A stretch of DNA of 64,000 nt, taken from assembly GCF_007970805.1 (NCBI RefSeq), contig NZ_CP042433.1, positions 620,001 through 684,000 of the forward strand. Reading direction: 5' to 3'. Shown piece by piece: positions 18,273 to 26,409 of this stretch. Position numbers and translations under genes: made by a program. The DNA is from Flavisolibacter ginsenosidimutans. Lineage in GTDB: Bacteria > Bacteroidota > Bacteroidia > Chitinophagales > Chitinophagaceae. A model generated the notes under the pieces. That model worked only from the letters and a program-made list of their open reading frames with translations. It had not been told where the DNA came from and did not search any database. Numbering within the stretch: the first letter of the stretch is position 1; the number at the start of each line of letters is the position of its first letter.

Positions 18273-18653
18273 TCAATGTTGAGCATCGTCTATCAAAGTT
18301 TTGCTTTCAACGCTTATTATGTGAATTTCACTTTCGCCAATGTTTTCTAATGCATGCGGTTGTAATGCTTCAGACCAAATAGCAGATGAAGGCAAAGGCG
18401 TTTGTAAAAAATTTCGAGAGTCAACGATAATATTTCCCTTAGCGTCATACCGGATGAAGTCCGACCAACTGATTACGTATAAGGAAGCCGGCCACTTGTG
18501 GGTGTGTACATTCGTAACCTCGCCGGGTGGAATTAACGTATCAATTACCCGAACGAAATCATTTTCCATTAATAGTTTATGGTGTTCAGGAGCCGATAAC
18601 AATGCATCAAGTTCATCAGGCCAGCCGGTGGTATTTGAAGTATCGCTTGACAT
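18273..18653 (-). CDS. Cupin-like small protein
   Basis: 126 residues from the ATG at 18653; an earlier in-frame ATG at 18695 would start within a repeat element. The middle resembles a cupin barrel: VIDTLIPPGEVTNVHTHKWPASLYVIS, with the His pair HTH, and a later partial second motif, ALQPHALENIGESEIHIISVE. The metal-dependent activity, if any, is unknown. It is the last of a run of minus-strand accessory genes, and a related repeat follows the next gene upstream. Confidence 0.6.
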   Translation of the reverse strand: MSSDTSNTTGWPDELDALLSAPEHHKLLMENDFVRVIDTLIPPGEVTNVHTHKWPASLYVISWSDFIRYDAKGNIIVDSRNFLQTPLPSSAIWSEALQPHALENIGESEIHIISVESKTLIDDAQH

Positions 18654-18692
18654 GTTTCGTAAACTACGAAAAACCTGGAAATTAGTTGAGCC

Positions 18693-18896
18693 CAACGAAC
18701 AAGGCTTTGTGCTGCTGCGGTATTCAGTGTTTCGTCAGGCACTGAACCATAGTACAAAAATGATTTATCGGTGATAACAAATCCTTTTGCTCGATAGCGT
18801 TGAGTCACGCTGGAATTATTGATGATTAGCGTTAAGTAGCCGATAGTTTATTCCTTCGCCCCACTATTGCACAAAGCCGCCTGTTGTGCGTTCGCC
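18693..18896 (-). repeat. Palindromic cassette-boundary repeat, copy A
   Basis: A two-part element directly downstream (minus strand) of the DUF5615 stop codon. The distal part (18693-18757) matches 19510-19572 at roughly three quarters of positions; the proximal part (about 18858-18895) matches about 19613-19650. On the minus strand its ends, CGCACAACAGGCGGCTTTG and a segment ending CTTGTTCGTTGGGC, are imperfect reverse complements, so the whole can fold on itself. The terminal GTTGGGC fits the integron core consensus GTTRRRY. The spacer, about 100 nt, is longer than in copy B. Confidence 0.55.
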
Positions 18897-19220
18897 TTAT
18901 TTATCTATGATGTAAGCCTTGTGTTTTTCAAGCCTGGCAACTTGTGCTTTAAACGATGGCATGAACTGCACCAGTTCTTCAATCTTGCTCGTTGAAGAAT
19001 TTAATACAGCAGTTGTCAACTTGTATTTGTCAAGGTTTTGCTGAAATATCAGGTTTTTGTCAATTGTTAGAAGGAGGTCAAAATTATGGTCAATACATAA
19101 GGTCATTAATTTGCCGTTCTTAATTCCGTTCCATTTCATGTCGGAAACAGTAAAAACTTCAAACTCCGTCAAATGAGATTTTAGTCTTTTCGTTACGCAT
19201 TCGTCAAGCAAAATTTTCAT
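18897..19220 (-). CDS. DUF5615 PIN-like toxin
   Basis: 107 residues, PIN-like fold: the N-terminal MKILLDECV with acidic residues, and LLLTIDKNL with another Asp, as in DUF5615 proteins. These are the predicted ribonuclease toxins of DUF433/DUF5615 pairs. Its 5' end overlaps the upstream DUF433 antitoxin gene by 17 nt. Its stop codon abuts repeat copy A. Confidence 0.8.
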   Translation of the reverse strand: MKILLDECVTKRLKSHLTEFEVFTVSDMKWNGIKNGKLMTLCIDHNFDLLLTIDKNLIFQQNLDKYKLTTAVLNSSTSKIEELVQFMPSFKAQVARLEKHKAYIIDK

Positions 19221-19437
19221 TCAGTATTCCTGTTGATGTTTCGATTAGTCTTTGCGACATTTCCAAAACCTTTATTACCTGTTCCTTTTTCACGCCGTCA
19301 AAGTCTTCAAGGAATGTTTCAATCGTGTCACCGGTTTCCAGGTAATCAAAAAGATTTTTAATAGGCACACGTGTTCCGTAAAAAACAGGAGTTCCACCTA
19401 AAATTTCAGGGTCGATATTTATAACTCGTCCTTCCAT
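19204..19437 (-). CDS. DUF433 antitoxin
   Basis: 77 residues from the ATG at 19437. An in-frame extension to 19572 runs through repeat copy B and is not coding. The pattern INIDPEILGGTPVFYGTRVPI followed by a helix-turn-helix-like FLEDFDGVKKEQVIKVLE is the DUF433 hallmark. It is the predicted neutralising partner, and probably autoregulator, of the overlapping DUF5615 protein. Confidence 0.8.
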   Translation of the reverse strand: MEGRVINIDPEILGGTPVFYGTRVPIKNLFDYLETGDTIETFLEDFDGVKKEQVIKVLEMSQRLIETSTGILNENFA

Positions 19438-19509
19438 TATCTTAAGAGTTAAACAAAGTAAAAATAAGAAGTTTTGTCTACCCGGAAGCCGTGAGAAAAC
19501 GGTGATACA

Positions 19510-19650
19510 CAACGAACAGAGCTTGCTGCTGTGGCGGTATTCCGTGGTTCGCCAGCCCTGGCTACTGTACAACAGCCAAATAGAATTACAAATGTTCAGC
19601 CCTTGTTCATCCAGCCGCTATAGCACAAAACCGATGTTGGTGGCTGGCGT
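19510..19650 (-). repeat. Palindromic cassette-boundary repeat, copy B
   Basis: 141 nt between the stop codon of the lipoprotein gene (19651) and the DUF433 gene. On the minus strand it begins CACCAACATCGG and ends near CTGTTCGTTGTG; the two ends are imperfect reverse complements over about 28 nt. Length, position after a gene and hairpin form resemble integron attC sites, but the cores only partly fit RYYYAAC/GTTRRRY. It shares both halves with copy A. Confidence 0.55.
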
Positions 19651-20118
19651 TCAATATTCGGGATATTGTTCGTCAACCTTTGCATACTTATATCTTTTCC
19701 TCGCTACACTATCCAGCCGCTTGCTCTCTAACTTTTTTAATACATAGCCGAGGATGTGCTTTCCTTCTGCGCCTTCGGCAACTCTGCCAATGCTGGTGGT
19801 TGAGTCTACTGTTAATTGAATGTTGTCTGCTGTTGTCAAGCTATCTATTAGTCTGTAGTCAGCAATTGTTAGTATTGGTTCGGTAAAACCGCTTTTATCT
19901 AAATTGATGATGTTCTTAATGTCTTCCGAATTGTTATAGCTTTTAAGAAGTAAACTACGGAAATACGTCAACTTAAACTGGTCAACATAGATTTGCTTGA
20001 ATACCTTTTTGTGTGAAGCCGAATTTCCTGAAGTCTTACAGTTCGAAAACAATAAACAGGTAATTGCCAAAACGCAATAAAACAGGTTGACTGTGCTTGT
20101 CCGTTTCTTGTTCACCAT
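19651..20118 (-). CDS. Putative lipoprotein, unknown function
   Basis: 155 residues. Lipoprotein signal peptide with lipobox LLFSNC (Cys near residue 27). The rest is polar, with no recognised family. It is flanked by repeat copy B at its 3' end and by a pair of 25-bp direct repeats upstream. More AT-rich than the core genes on either side. It reads with the other island genes on the minus strand. Confidence 0.55.
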   Translation of the reverse strand: MVNKKRTSTVNLFYCVLAITCLLFSNCKTSGNSASHKKVFKQIYVDQFKLTYFRSLLLKSYNNSEDIKNIINLDKSGFTEPILTIADYRLIDSLTTADNIQLTVDSTTSIGRVAEGAEGKHILGYVLKKLESKRLDSVARKRYKYAKVDEQYPEY

Positions 20119-20229
20119 TTTACCAAATAGTTAAGCAGTTAAGTTCACTAAGCTTGCCACCAACACGTGAATTTATGCTATTGTCTGTGCCCTCCAAAAA
20201 AGTTCGCTATCTGGAAATGAAGCACTTAA

Positions 20230-20292
20230 CGTTATACACTCCGTATTGTCGTTAGGACAATCCACCGCGTTATACATTTTGTATTGTCGCTA
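20230..20292. repeat. Pair of 25-bp direct repeats with inner hairpin
   Basis: Copies at 20230-20254 and 20268-20292 agree at 21 of 25 positions (CGTTATACA....GTATTGTCG.TA). Between them GTATTGTCGTTAGGACAATC can form a short hairpin. On the minus strand the outer end reads GTTAAGT, which fits GTTRRRY. It marks the right border of the accessory island, 30 bp before the OmpA-like gene. Confidence 0.5.
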
Positions 20293-20321
20293 ATTTTTTT
20301 CTCTCTCAATATCTTTAAGGA

Positions 20322-21428
20322 GTGAAAAAACACCCGACGATTCTCTTTTCTGTCCTTTTCCCTCTTTCTCTCTTTGCCCAAAACCTCCTCATGAACGGCG
20401 GCTTTGAAGACGAAAACATTTGTGCCGAGTACCAAAAGAACTGCGCACCCGAAGGGTGGATTTCCACTTCGCTTTATGCCGATTATTATTTTGACGATGC
20501 AGCCCACGCGGCGGAAGGCCGCCACTTTACGGGCTTGGTGCTGGGCAACAAAGACCGGCCCCAGTTGCGCAATTTCCTTCGAACGCGGTTGCTTTGCGGT
20601 TTGCGCGGCGGCGAAAAATACAAACTCCAATTTTACTTTCGTTCAACGCACAACGTCTTTGACTCGATTGGCATTTATTTTTCTTCCAAAGATTTCCTTT
20701 ACCAAAAAGAAAGAATCGCGGCCAGCCGCCCGCAGCTTTTTATTCGTTCCGATACGGCTCTAAAACTTGTTGACGACTGGCAAAAAATAACGCTGGTTTA
20801 TACGGCCACCGGTGAAGAACGTTTTTTAAACATCGGCGATTTTTCAAGCCGCGGACACGAAATCAAAACCGGCTATCCCGAAATAAAGGGCAATTATTAT
20901 TTCTTTCTCGATGACTTCAGCCTCACACCGTTAAACCCATCGGAAAAATTGTGCAGCGATGCCGACAAGGTAAAAGAGGAAGAATATGCCTTTGATGCGC
21001 GGCACGACAAACTTGACCGGCTCATTTATTATTACACCAAGAATCCGCCGCCGCTGGAGCCGCTTTCAAAAACAATCTTGCAGCGCATTGACACCCTGGT
21101 GATTCCCGATGTATTGTTTGCCACCAACAGTTATGCGTTAACCGCATCGGCAAACGTTGTGCTGGATAATTTTCTTCGAAAAGCAATGGCTTTACAAGTT
21201 GATTCGGTTGTTGTAGAAGGCCATACCGACAGCCAGGGCAACAGCGGCTTAAATCAAAAGCTTTCCGAGAACCGTGCGGCTTCAGTGGCCCGTTATCTTC
21301 AGCCGCATCTTGCCGCACCAATAGTTACACGCGGATGGGCAAGCAACAAGCCGGTTGCCGATAACCGCAGCGTTGCTGGGCGACAGCAAAATCGCCGCGT
21401 TGAAATTTATTTTTACGTTCGTGAATAG
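20322..21428 (+). CDS. OmpA family protein with N-terminal carbohydrate-binding-like domain
   Basis: 368 residues beginning with GTG preceded by a TAAGGA stretch. Signal peptide (about 1-19, cleavage after LFAQ). Residues 20-205 form a galactose-binding-like jelly-roll domain (NLLMNGGFEDEN start, FFLDDFSLTPL end), common in Bacteroidota envelope proteins. Residues 260-366 are an OmpA C-terminal peptidoglycan-binding domain: VLFATNSYALTASA, then VVEGHTDSQGNSGLNQKLSENRA with the conserved Asp and Arg, and NRRVEIYF. Likely outer-membrane anchored and binding the cell wall. Its start is next to the accessory island. Confidence 0.88.
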   Translation: MKKHPTILFSVLFPLSLFAQNLLMNGGFEDENICAEYQKNCAPEGWISTSLYADYYFDDAAHAAEGRHFTGLVLGNKDRPQLRNFLRTRLLCGLRGGEKYKLQFYFRSTHNVFDSIGIYFSSKDFLYQKERIAASRPQLFIRSDTALKLVDDWQKITLVYTATGEERFLNIGDFSSRGHEIKTGYPEIKGNYYFFLDDFSLTPLNPSEKLCSDADKVKEEEYAFDARHDKLDRLIYYYTKNPPPLEPLSKTILQRIDTLVIPDVLFATNSYALTASANVVLDNFLRKAMALQVDSVVVEGHTDSQGNSGLNQKLSENRAASVARYLQPHLAAPIVTRGWASNKPVADNRSVAGRQQNRRVEIYFYVRE

Positions 21429-21481
21429 GTATTTCCTATCTACCCGATATGCGATACCTTAACATCATCAAACCACTCATC

Positions 21482-22474
21482 ATGATCCTCCTTCAAGACA
21501 ACAACGGCGGCGCACTCTTCAACTTTATCAAAGATTTCTGGTGGCTGCTCATTCTTCTTTTCATCATCTTCAGCGGCTTGTTTACCATTAACCAGGGCTA
21601 CGTTGGCGTTGTTACCATGTTTGGTAAATATCGCCGTGCGGCGAGGCCGGGCCTGAATTTCAAAATTCCTTTGCTGGAGCAAGTAATGAAAAAAATATCG
21701 GTACAAAACCGTTCCGTAGAAATGGAGTTCCAGGCCGTAACCATTGACCAGGCCAACGTCTATTTTAAAAGCATGTTGCTTTATTCGGTGCAAAACACTG
21801 ATGAAGAAACCATCAAGCGGGTGGCTTTTGTTTTCATCAGCGACAGGGATTTAATGCAAGCGCTTACCCGAACCATTGAGGGCTCCATCCGGGCTTTTGT
21901 TGCCACGAAAAGACAATCTGAAATTTTAGGACAGCGCAAGGAAATTGTGGATTACGTAAAGGACCAGATTGACCATACGCTTGAGCAATGGGGTTATCAT
22001 TTGCAAGACCTCCAAATCAACGACATCACCTTTGACAAAGCCATCATGGATTCAATGAGCAAAGTGGTTGCGTCGAACAACTTAAAAGCCGCCGCCGAAA
22101 ACGAAGGGCAGGCGCTTCTCATTACCAAAACAAAAGGCGCTGAAGCCGAGGGCAACGCAATAAAGATTGCAGCAGAAGCCGAACGCGAAGCGGCACGTTT
22201 GCGTGGCCAGGGCGTGGCTTTGTTTCGTCAGGAAGTGGCCCGCGGTATGTCCGAAGCCGCCGAGCAAATGAAGCAGGCCAACCTCGATACGAATGTGATT
22301 CTTTTTAGCATGTGGACAGAGGCCGTAAAAAACTTTGCGGAATACGGAAGAGGCAACGTTATCTTTCTCGACGGCAGCGCCGACGGCATGGAAAACACCA
22401 TGAGGCAAATCCAGGCACTGATGGTGAAACATGCCGGTACGAGTGCCAACGGCAACGATCTGGTCAAGAACTGA
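21482..22474 (+). CDS. SPFH/Band 7 membrane protein
   Basis: 330 residues from the ATG at 21482; an upstream in-frame ATG at 21449 adds 11 residues and is equally possible. One membrane helix (about 15-35), then a Band 7 domain starting INQGYVGVVTMFGKYRRAARPGLNF and continuing to about residue 200, followed by an alanine/glutamate-rich coiled coil (AEGNAIKIAAEAEREAARL). It probably forms oligomeric membrane scaffolds as in stomatins and flotillins. It lies between the OmpA-like gene and a coiled-coil nuclease-like gene on the same strand. Confidence 0.88.
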   Translation: MILLQDNNGGALFNFIKDFWWLLILLFIIFSGLFTINQGYVGVVTMFGKYRRAARPGLNFKIPLLEQVMKKISVQNRSVEMEFQAVTIDQANVYFKSMLLYSVQNTDEETIKRVAFVFISDRDLMQALTRTIEGSIRAFVATKRQSEILGQRKEIVDYVKDQIDHTLEQWGYHLQDLQINDITFDKAIMDSMSKVVASNNLKAAAENEGQALLITKTKGAEAEGNAIKIAAEAEREAARLRGQGVALFRQEVARGMSEAAEQMKQANLDTNVILFSMWTEAVKNFAEYGRGNVIFLDGSADGMENTMRQIQALMVKHAGTSANGNDLVKN

Positions 22475-22533
22475 TGACAGACGAGGGATGACAGATGACA
22501 GCAAAACGCCTCTGCCGTCATCTGTCATCAGTT
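22469..22533. terminator. Nested hairpin after the SPFH gene
   Basis: Two overlapping inverted repeats can form: 22469-22480 with 22522-22533 (12 bp), or 22487-22499 with 22517-22529 (13 bp). They consist of repeated GATGACA units. The first arm begins at the stop codon. A terminator or mRNA-stabilising element is likely; there is no clear T-run. Confidence 0.45.
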
Positions 22534-22610
22534 AACTGTCATCTTCTCTTGCAACCTTTCCGCAATAATTTCATCTTTTACCGTTAATAAGGAAAACCAA
22601 ATCACGCAGC

Positions 22611-23819
22611 ATGACCGCCAACCTTCTTACTGTAAAAGCATTTCTGGACAAAGTCAAGAGCCTTGGCTTTTGGGGACGGTTGTTTGGCTGGACGGCGGTT
22701 CGGCATGATTTGGTGGATGCTGCTTCGGCACTCACTTCTCTGCAAAACGAACTTTCTTCTGCCCAGCAAAATATCGCTTCGGTGCAAATGCAGTTTTCGG
22801 TGTTGCAGGAGACGAAAAGAAATCTTGAAACACAGTTCCAAAACCTCAACAAAGAACTGGGAGCTTACAAGGAAAGAGCACAAAATTGCGAACGCGACTT
22901 GCAAGCCGTCCGGGAAGAAAATATCCAGTTAAAAAAAGAAGACGAGTTCAGGGCGCAAAAATATTCCGAAGAGATTGTTTCGTTGCAGGGCATAAAGCAA
23001 CAGTTGCAGGAAGAACGGGCAAAAGAAGTGCAGCAACGCTACGAAGAAGAAGTGGAAAGATTGAAATCACTGAAGGAAACATGGGCTGCGCATCAAACGG
23101 ACGTGCAAGGCCGCATGAAGCAGATTTGCCAAAAGCATACGTTGCATTACGTGGACAAAGCGCCGTTCAGGGGTGATCCGGATAACACGCTTTTTATTGC
23201 CGATGAATACGTGGTGTTCGATGCAAAATCTCCTGCCGGCGATGACTTAAAAAACTTCCCGCTTTATTTAAAAGCGCAGGCCGAAGGCGCAAAAAAATAC
23301 GCAAAGCTTGACAGTGTAAAGAAGGATATTTTTCTTATTGTGCCCACCAACACGCTTCACTGCATTAAAGACTTTGTTTATAATCTTGCCGACTACGATG
23401 TGTACGTTGTTTCGGCCGATTCGTTGGAGCCGTTGATCCTCTCACTTTGCAAGATTGAAGACTACGAATTTGCCGAGCAACTTAGCCCCGAAGAAAGAGA
23501 AAACATCTGCCGCATCATTGGCAAATTTGCGCACCTGAGCAAACGCCGCATCCAGATTGATGCCTTTTTTGCGCGGCAGTTTATTGAGCTGGCTTACAAA
23601 TGCGAGAACAGTTTGCCTGCCGATATTCACGAAAAAGTATTGGAGTTTGAACGTTCCGAAAAACTCAACCCGCCGCAGGAAAAAAGAGCAAAGGCCATCA
23701 ACACAAAAGAACTGGAAAACGAGAACGGCAAGATTGAAACCGAAGTTGCGGCCAAAGGCGTGGCACTGCCCAACAACGACATCGCCGTTGTCTTGAATGA
23801 GTTAAGCCTGTACAAATAA
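22611..23819 (+). CDS. Coiled-coil protein with RmuC-like nuclease-fold domain
   Basis: 402 residues. After a short N-terminus, residues 35-165 form a long coiled coil. Residues 170-280 look like the RmuC family: DPDNTLFIADEYVVFDAKSP (Asp then D-A-K, the PD-(D/E)XK pattern), YLKAQAEGAKKYAKL, then DIFLIVPTN. RmuC proteins have a coiled coil followed by this fold and limit DNA rearrangements. The C-terminal 100 residues are not recognised. No membrane anchor. It lies 136 bp after the SPFH gene and 16 bp before the lipoprotein gene on the same strand. The nuclease call is from motif reading only. Confidence 0.55.
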   Translation: MTANLLTVKAFLDKVKSLGFWGRLFGWTAVRHDLVDAASALTSLQNELSSAQQNIASVQMQFSVLQETKRNLETQFQNLNKELGAYKERAQNCERDLQAVREENIQLKKEDEFRAQKYSEEIVSLQGIKQQLQEERAKEVQQRYEEEVERLKSLKETWAAHQTDVQGRMKQICQKHTLHYVDKAPFRGDPDNTLFIADEYVVFDAKSPAGDDLKNFPLYLKAQAEGAKKYAKLDSVKKDIFLIVPTNTLHCIKDFVYNLADYDVYVVSADSLEPLILSLCKIEDYEFAEQLSPEERENICRIIGKFAHLSKRRIQIDAFFARQFIELAYKCENSLPADIHEKVLEFERSEKLNPPQEKRAKAINTKELENENGKIETEVAAKGVALPNNDIAVVLNELSLYK

Positions 23820-23835
23820 TTCCTACTTTCAAAGC

Positions 23836-24648
23836 ATGAGAGTTTTTCTTTGCTTTCTGCTTTGCTTCACATTTGTTTCCTGTTCTCACTACAAACATCT
23901 TCACACAGCAACGCCAACTACACAACGCATCACCGGAACGGAATTTTACAAAACTGCTTTCCCTTTCAATTGGCAGCGGCGGGATTCCTTTGCAGTTCAG
24001 GAGATTCTTTCGGGCAATTTGCCTTCATTTCTTAAAAAATTTGTAGCCGTAAACGTTTCACTTTTCGATTCTTCTTCGGGTAAGGAAATAAAAGCAACCT
24101 ACTACGTGATGCCTGATTATTTAAGCCTTGGTACTGATGATGATTGGGCGAGAGTTGACGTGACGCCGATGGCTGCGCAAAAGATTGCGGACAGTTTTCA
24201 CTGCTTTCTCCCAACAAGAAAAATGGTGGACGACATTTACAAAGCCGCCAAAATAAAATTGGAGCCTGTGCCGATGTATGCCTTCCGCGACAGCACGCCA
24301 ACCATGTACCAACACAACTTGATTATTGAAGGACAGCGGAGAGGGAAGAAAGGTTTGATTGCGGGAATAAAAAAAGATGTGGTGATCAGCGGAAAGCTTA
24401 CACGAGATACAAAACCCAACCGCGTGGCTATCTACGGTTGGCACAAATTGGACGGCAAGCCAATTCAACCCTTGTACACAGGCCATGTAAACTGGTACGT
24501 TGATTACAGCCACGGCATTCGGTTTATTATGCAAATGATCAAAGTTGACGGCCGTTGGATGAATTACGTTGACGTGTTAAAACATCCGGTTTACAAACGC
24601 TTGTTGTGTGGTGAAGAATGGTGCGATGTTTATAAATATGCGTATTGA
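23836..24648 (+). CDS. Conserved lipoprotein of unknown function
   Basis: 270 residues. Lipobox FTFVSC (Cys near residue 16). The body has a large globular part with KATYYVMPDYLSLGTDDDWARV, a cluster of aromatic residues, and a near-C-terminal GHVNWYVDYSHGIRFI segment with an invariant-looking Tyr-Ser-His-Gly. No family function recognised. It begins 16 bp after the RmuC-like gene, so probably the same operon, and ends at a bidirectional terminator. Confidence 0.6.
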   Translation: MRVFLCFLLCFTFVSCSHYKHLHTATPTTQRITGTEFYKTAFPFNWQRRDSFAVQEILSGNLPSFLKKFVAVNVSLFDSSSGKEIKATYYVMPDYLSLGTDDDWARVDVTPMAAQKIADSFHCFLPTRKMVDDIYKAAKIKLEPVPMYAFRDSTPTMYQHNLIIEGQRRGKKGLIAGIKKDVVISGKLTRDTKPNRVAIYGWHKLDGKPIQPLYTGHVNWYVDYSHGIRFIMQMIKVDGRWMNYVDVLKHPVYKRLLCGEEWCDVYKYAY

Positions 24649-24657
24649 AAAACAAAA

Positions 24658-24685
24658 AAAATGCTTCAAAAATTTGAAGCATTTT
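24658..24685. terminator. Bidirectional terminator between the lipoprotein gene and araA
   Basis: Stem AAAATGCTTCAAA with TTTGAAGCATTTT (24658-24670 and 24673-24685), A-run upstream and T-run downstream, placed between two convergent stop codons. Confidence 0.8.
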
Positions 24686-24707
24686 AAAATTTATAAAGAT
24701 TGGTTTC

Positions 24708-26201
24708 TTAGCGATAATAAATATCGCTCCACTTCAACTCGTTCTTGAATTGCAAGAGTTTTGTGGCTTCGTCAATCAACACGAACTCAATTCCGGCCAT
24801 CTCGGCAAAATCTTCCAAATGCTCCGGTGTTAAATTCTGGCTGTAAGAGGTGTGGTGTGCGCCGCCGGCCAGAATCCACGCGGCACAAGCCGTTTGCATA
24901 TCGGGTAGCGGTTTCCAAAGCACCCTTGCAACGGGAAGCTTCGGCAGATCGTGCTTTGGTTTTACGGCTTCTACTTCGTTCACCAACAGCCGAAAACGGT
25001 TGCCCATGTCAATGAGGGAAGCGTTCAACGCAGCGCCTGCGCCAACGTTAAACACAAGACGCACGGGATCGGCCTTGCCGCCAATACCCAAAGGATGAAT
25101 TTCACACGAAGCCTTGCCGTCGGCAATGGACGGGCAAATCTCCAGCATGTGCGAACCCAACACCATTTCATTGCCGGGTTCGAAGTGATAGGTGTAATCT
25201 TCCATAAAAGAATTGCCGCCTTCCAAACCGGTTGCCATTACTTTCATCGCTCTTACCAATGCGGAAGTTTTCCAATCGCCTTCGCCGCCAAAACCGTAAC
25301 CATCGTTCATCAATCGCTGCGAAGGAATGCCCGGCAATTGGGCCATGCCGTGCAGGTCTTCAAACGTGTCGGTAAAGCCTTTAAAGTTGCCTTGTTCCAA
25401 AAACTTGCGCATGCCCACTTCAATCTTTGCGGCTTCGCGAAGTGAATCGTGCTGCTTGCCACCTTTCTTCAGGCTGTCGGCAAGCTTGTATTCCGATGCA
25501 TAGGTTTCGCACAGCGCATCAATTTCTGCATCGGTGCTTTGATTGATGACATCAACCAAATCGCCGATGCCGTGAAAGTTGACGGAATAACCAAATTTTA
25601 ATTCGGCTTCTACTTTGTCGCCGTCAGTAACGGCTACAAAACGCATGTTGTCGCCAAAGCGAACGAAACGTGCGCCTTGCCAATCGTTCCAACCAGCCGC
25701 GGCACGGCACCAAACGTTGATGCGCTCTGTAACTTTCTCGTCCTTCCAATGGCCAACAACCACTTTGCGTTTCACTTTCAGCCTTGCGCAAATGTGACCA
25801 AACTCGCGGTCGCCGTGCGCCGATTGATTGAGGTTCATGAAGTCCATGTCAATGTCGCTCCACGGAATGTCGCGGTTGAACTGGGTATGCAGATGCAACA
25901 AAGGCTTTTGCAAAATCTTCAGGCCGTTGATCCACATTTTGGCAGGGGAGAAGGTGTGCATCCAGGCAATGATGCCGATGCAATTCTTCGCCGTATTTGC
26001 TTCGGCAATTGTGGCTGTAATTTCTTCGGTTGATTTCACGGTGGGCTTGAAAATTACCTGGACCGGAATGCTTTTGTGTGCATTCAAATACGCCGCAATT
26101 TCCTGTGAGTGTGCGGCCACTTGCTTCAGGGTTTCTTCGCCGTACAAATGCTGGCTGCCGGTTACAAACCAGACTTCTAAATTCTTTAAATCGTTCAACA
26201 T
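24708..26201 (-). CDS. araA: L-arabinose isomerase
   Basis: 497 residues from the ATG at 26201 (opening [21 protein letters not shown]); an ATG 24 nt upstream adds residues encoded within an intergenic repeat. It converts L-arabinose to L-ribulose using Mn. Typical stretches: [13 protein letters not shown] at the start, [33 protein letters not shown] (here [18 protein letters not shown]), [21 protein letters not shown] with metal-binding Glu and His, and the C-terminal HHTSYSQ with His. It is the last gene of a minus-strand ara operon. Confidence 0.96.
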   Translation of the reverse strand: MLNDLKNLEVWFVTGSQHLYGEETLKQVAAHSQEIAAYLNAHKSIPVQVIFKPTVKSTEEITATIAEANTAKNCIGIIAWMHTFSPAKMWINGLKILQKPLLHLHTQFNRDIPWSDIDMDFMNLNQSAHGDREFGHICARLKVKRKVVVGHWKDEKVTERINVWCRAAAGWNDWQGARFVRFGDNMRFVAVTDGDKVEAELKFGYSVNFHGIGDLVDVINQSTDAEIDALCETYASEYKLADSLKKGGKQHDSLREAAKIEVGMRKFLEQGNFKGFTDTFEDLHGMAQLPGIPSQRLMNDGYGFGGEGDWKTSALVRAMKVMATGLEGGNSFMEDYTYHFEPGNEMVLGSHMLEICPSIADGKASCEIHPLGIGGKADPVRLVFNVGAGAALNASLIDMGNRFRLLVNEVEAVKPKHDLPKLPVARVLWKPLPDMQTACAAWILAGGAHHTSYSQNLTPEHLEDFAEMAGIEFVLIDEATKLLQFKNELKWSDIYYR

Positions 26202-26230
26202 GTTTTTGTTTTTGGGGTGGCCCATCCCGA

Positions 26231-26361
26231 CCTTCCCGGTGGGAAGGCCATCCGCCGCACTGGGCTAGCTTTGCGACGTTTCGTTTTTATTTCAATTCTT
26301 ACAAAAAGCATTGAGCTTATCTTTTGCTTTCAACCTGTTTACACCCTTCCCACCGGGAAGG
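26231..26361. repeat. Inverted pair of 17-bp palindromic repeats upstream of araA
   Basis: CCTTCCCGGTGGGAAGG at 26231-26247 and its exact reverse complement at 26345-26361, each itself a palindrome (7-bp arms, 3-nt loop). CCCATCCC flanks the left copy and GGGATGGG lies right of the second, so the whole 26220-26406 unit is bounded by inverted ends. It resembles the short GC-rich intergenic repeats of this phylum; no ORF lies inside. Confidence 0.6.
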
Positions 26362-26409
26362 GGCTTTAGCACCGTCTTCAACAATCAGTATGACTGTTGG
26401 GGATGGGCT

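Noticed and set aside
18340..18774. 144-residue plus-strand frame opposite the cupin gene
   Set aside because: It is antisense to the cupin gene and runs into the repeat.
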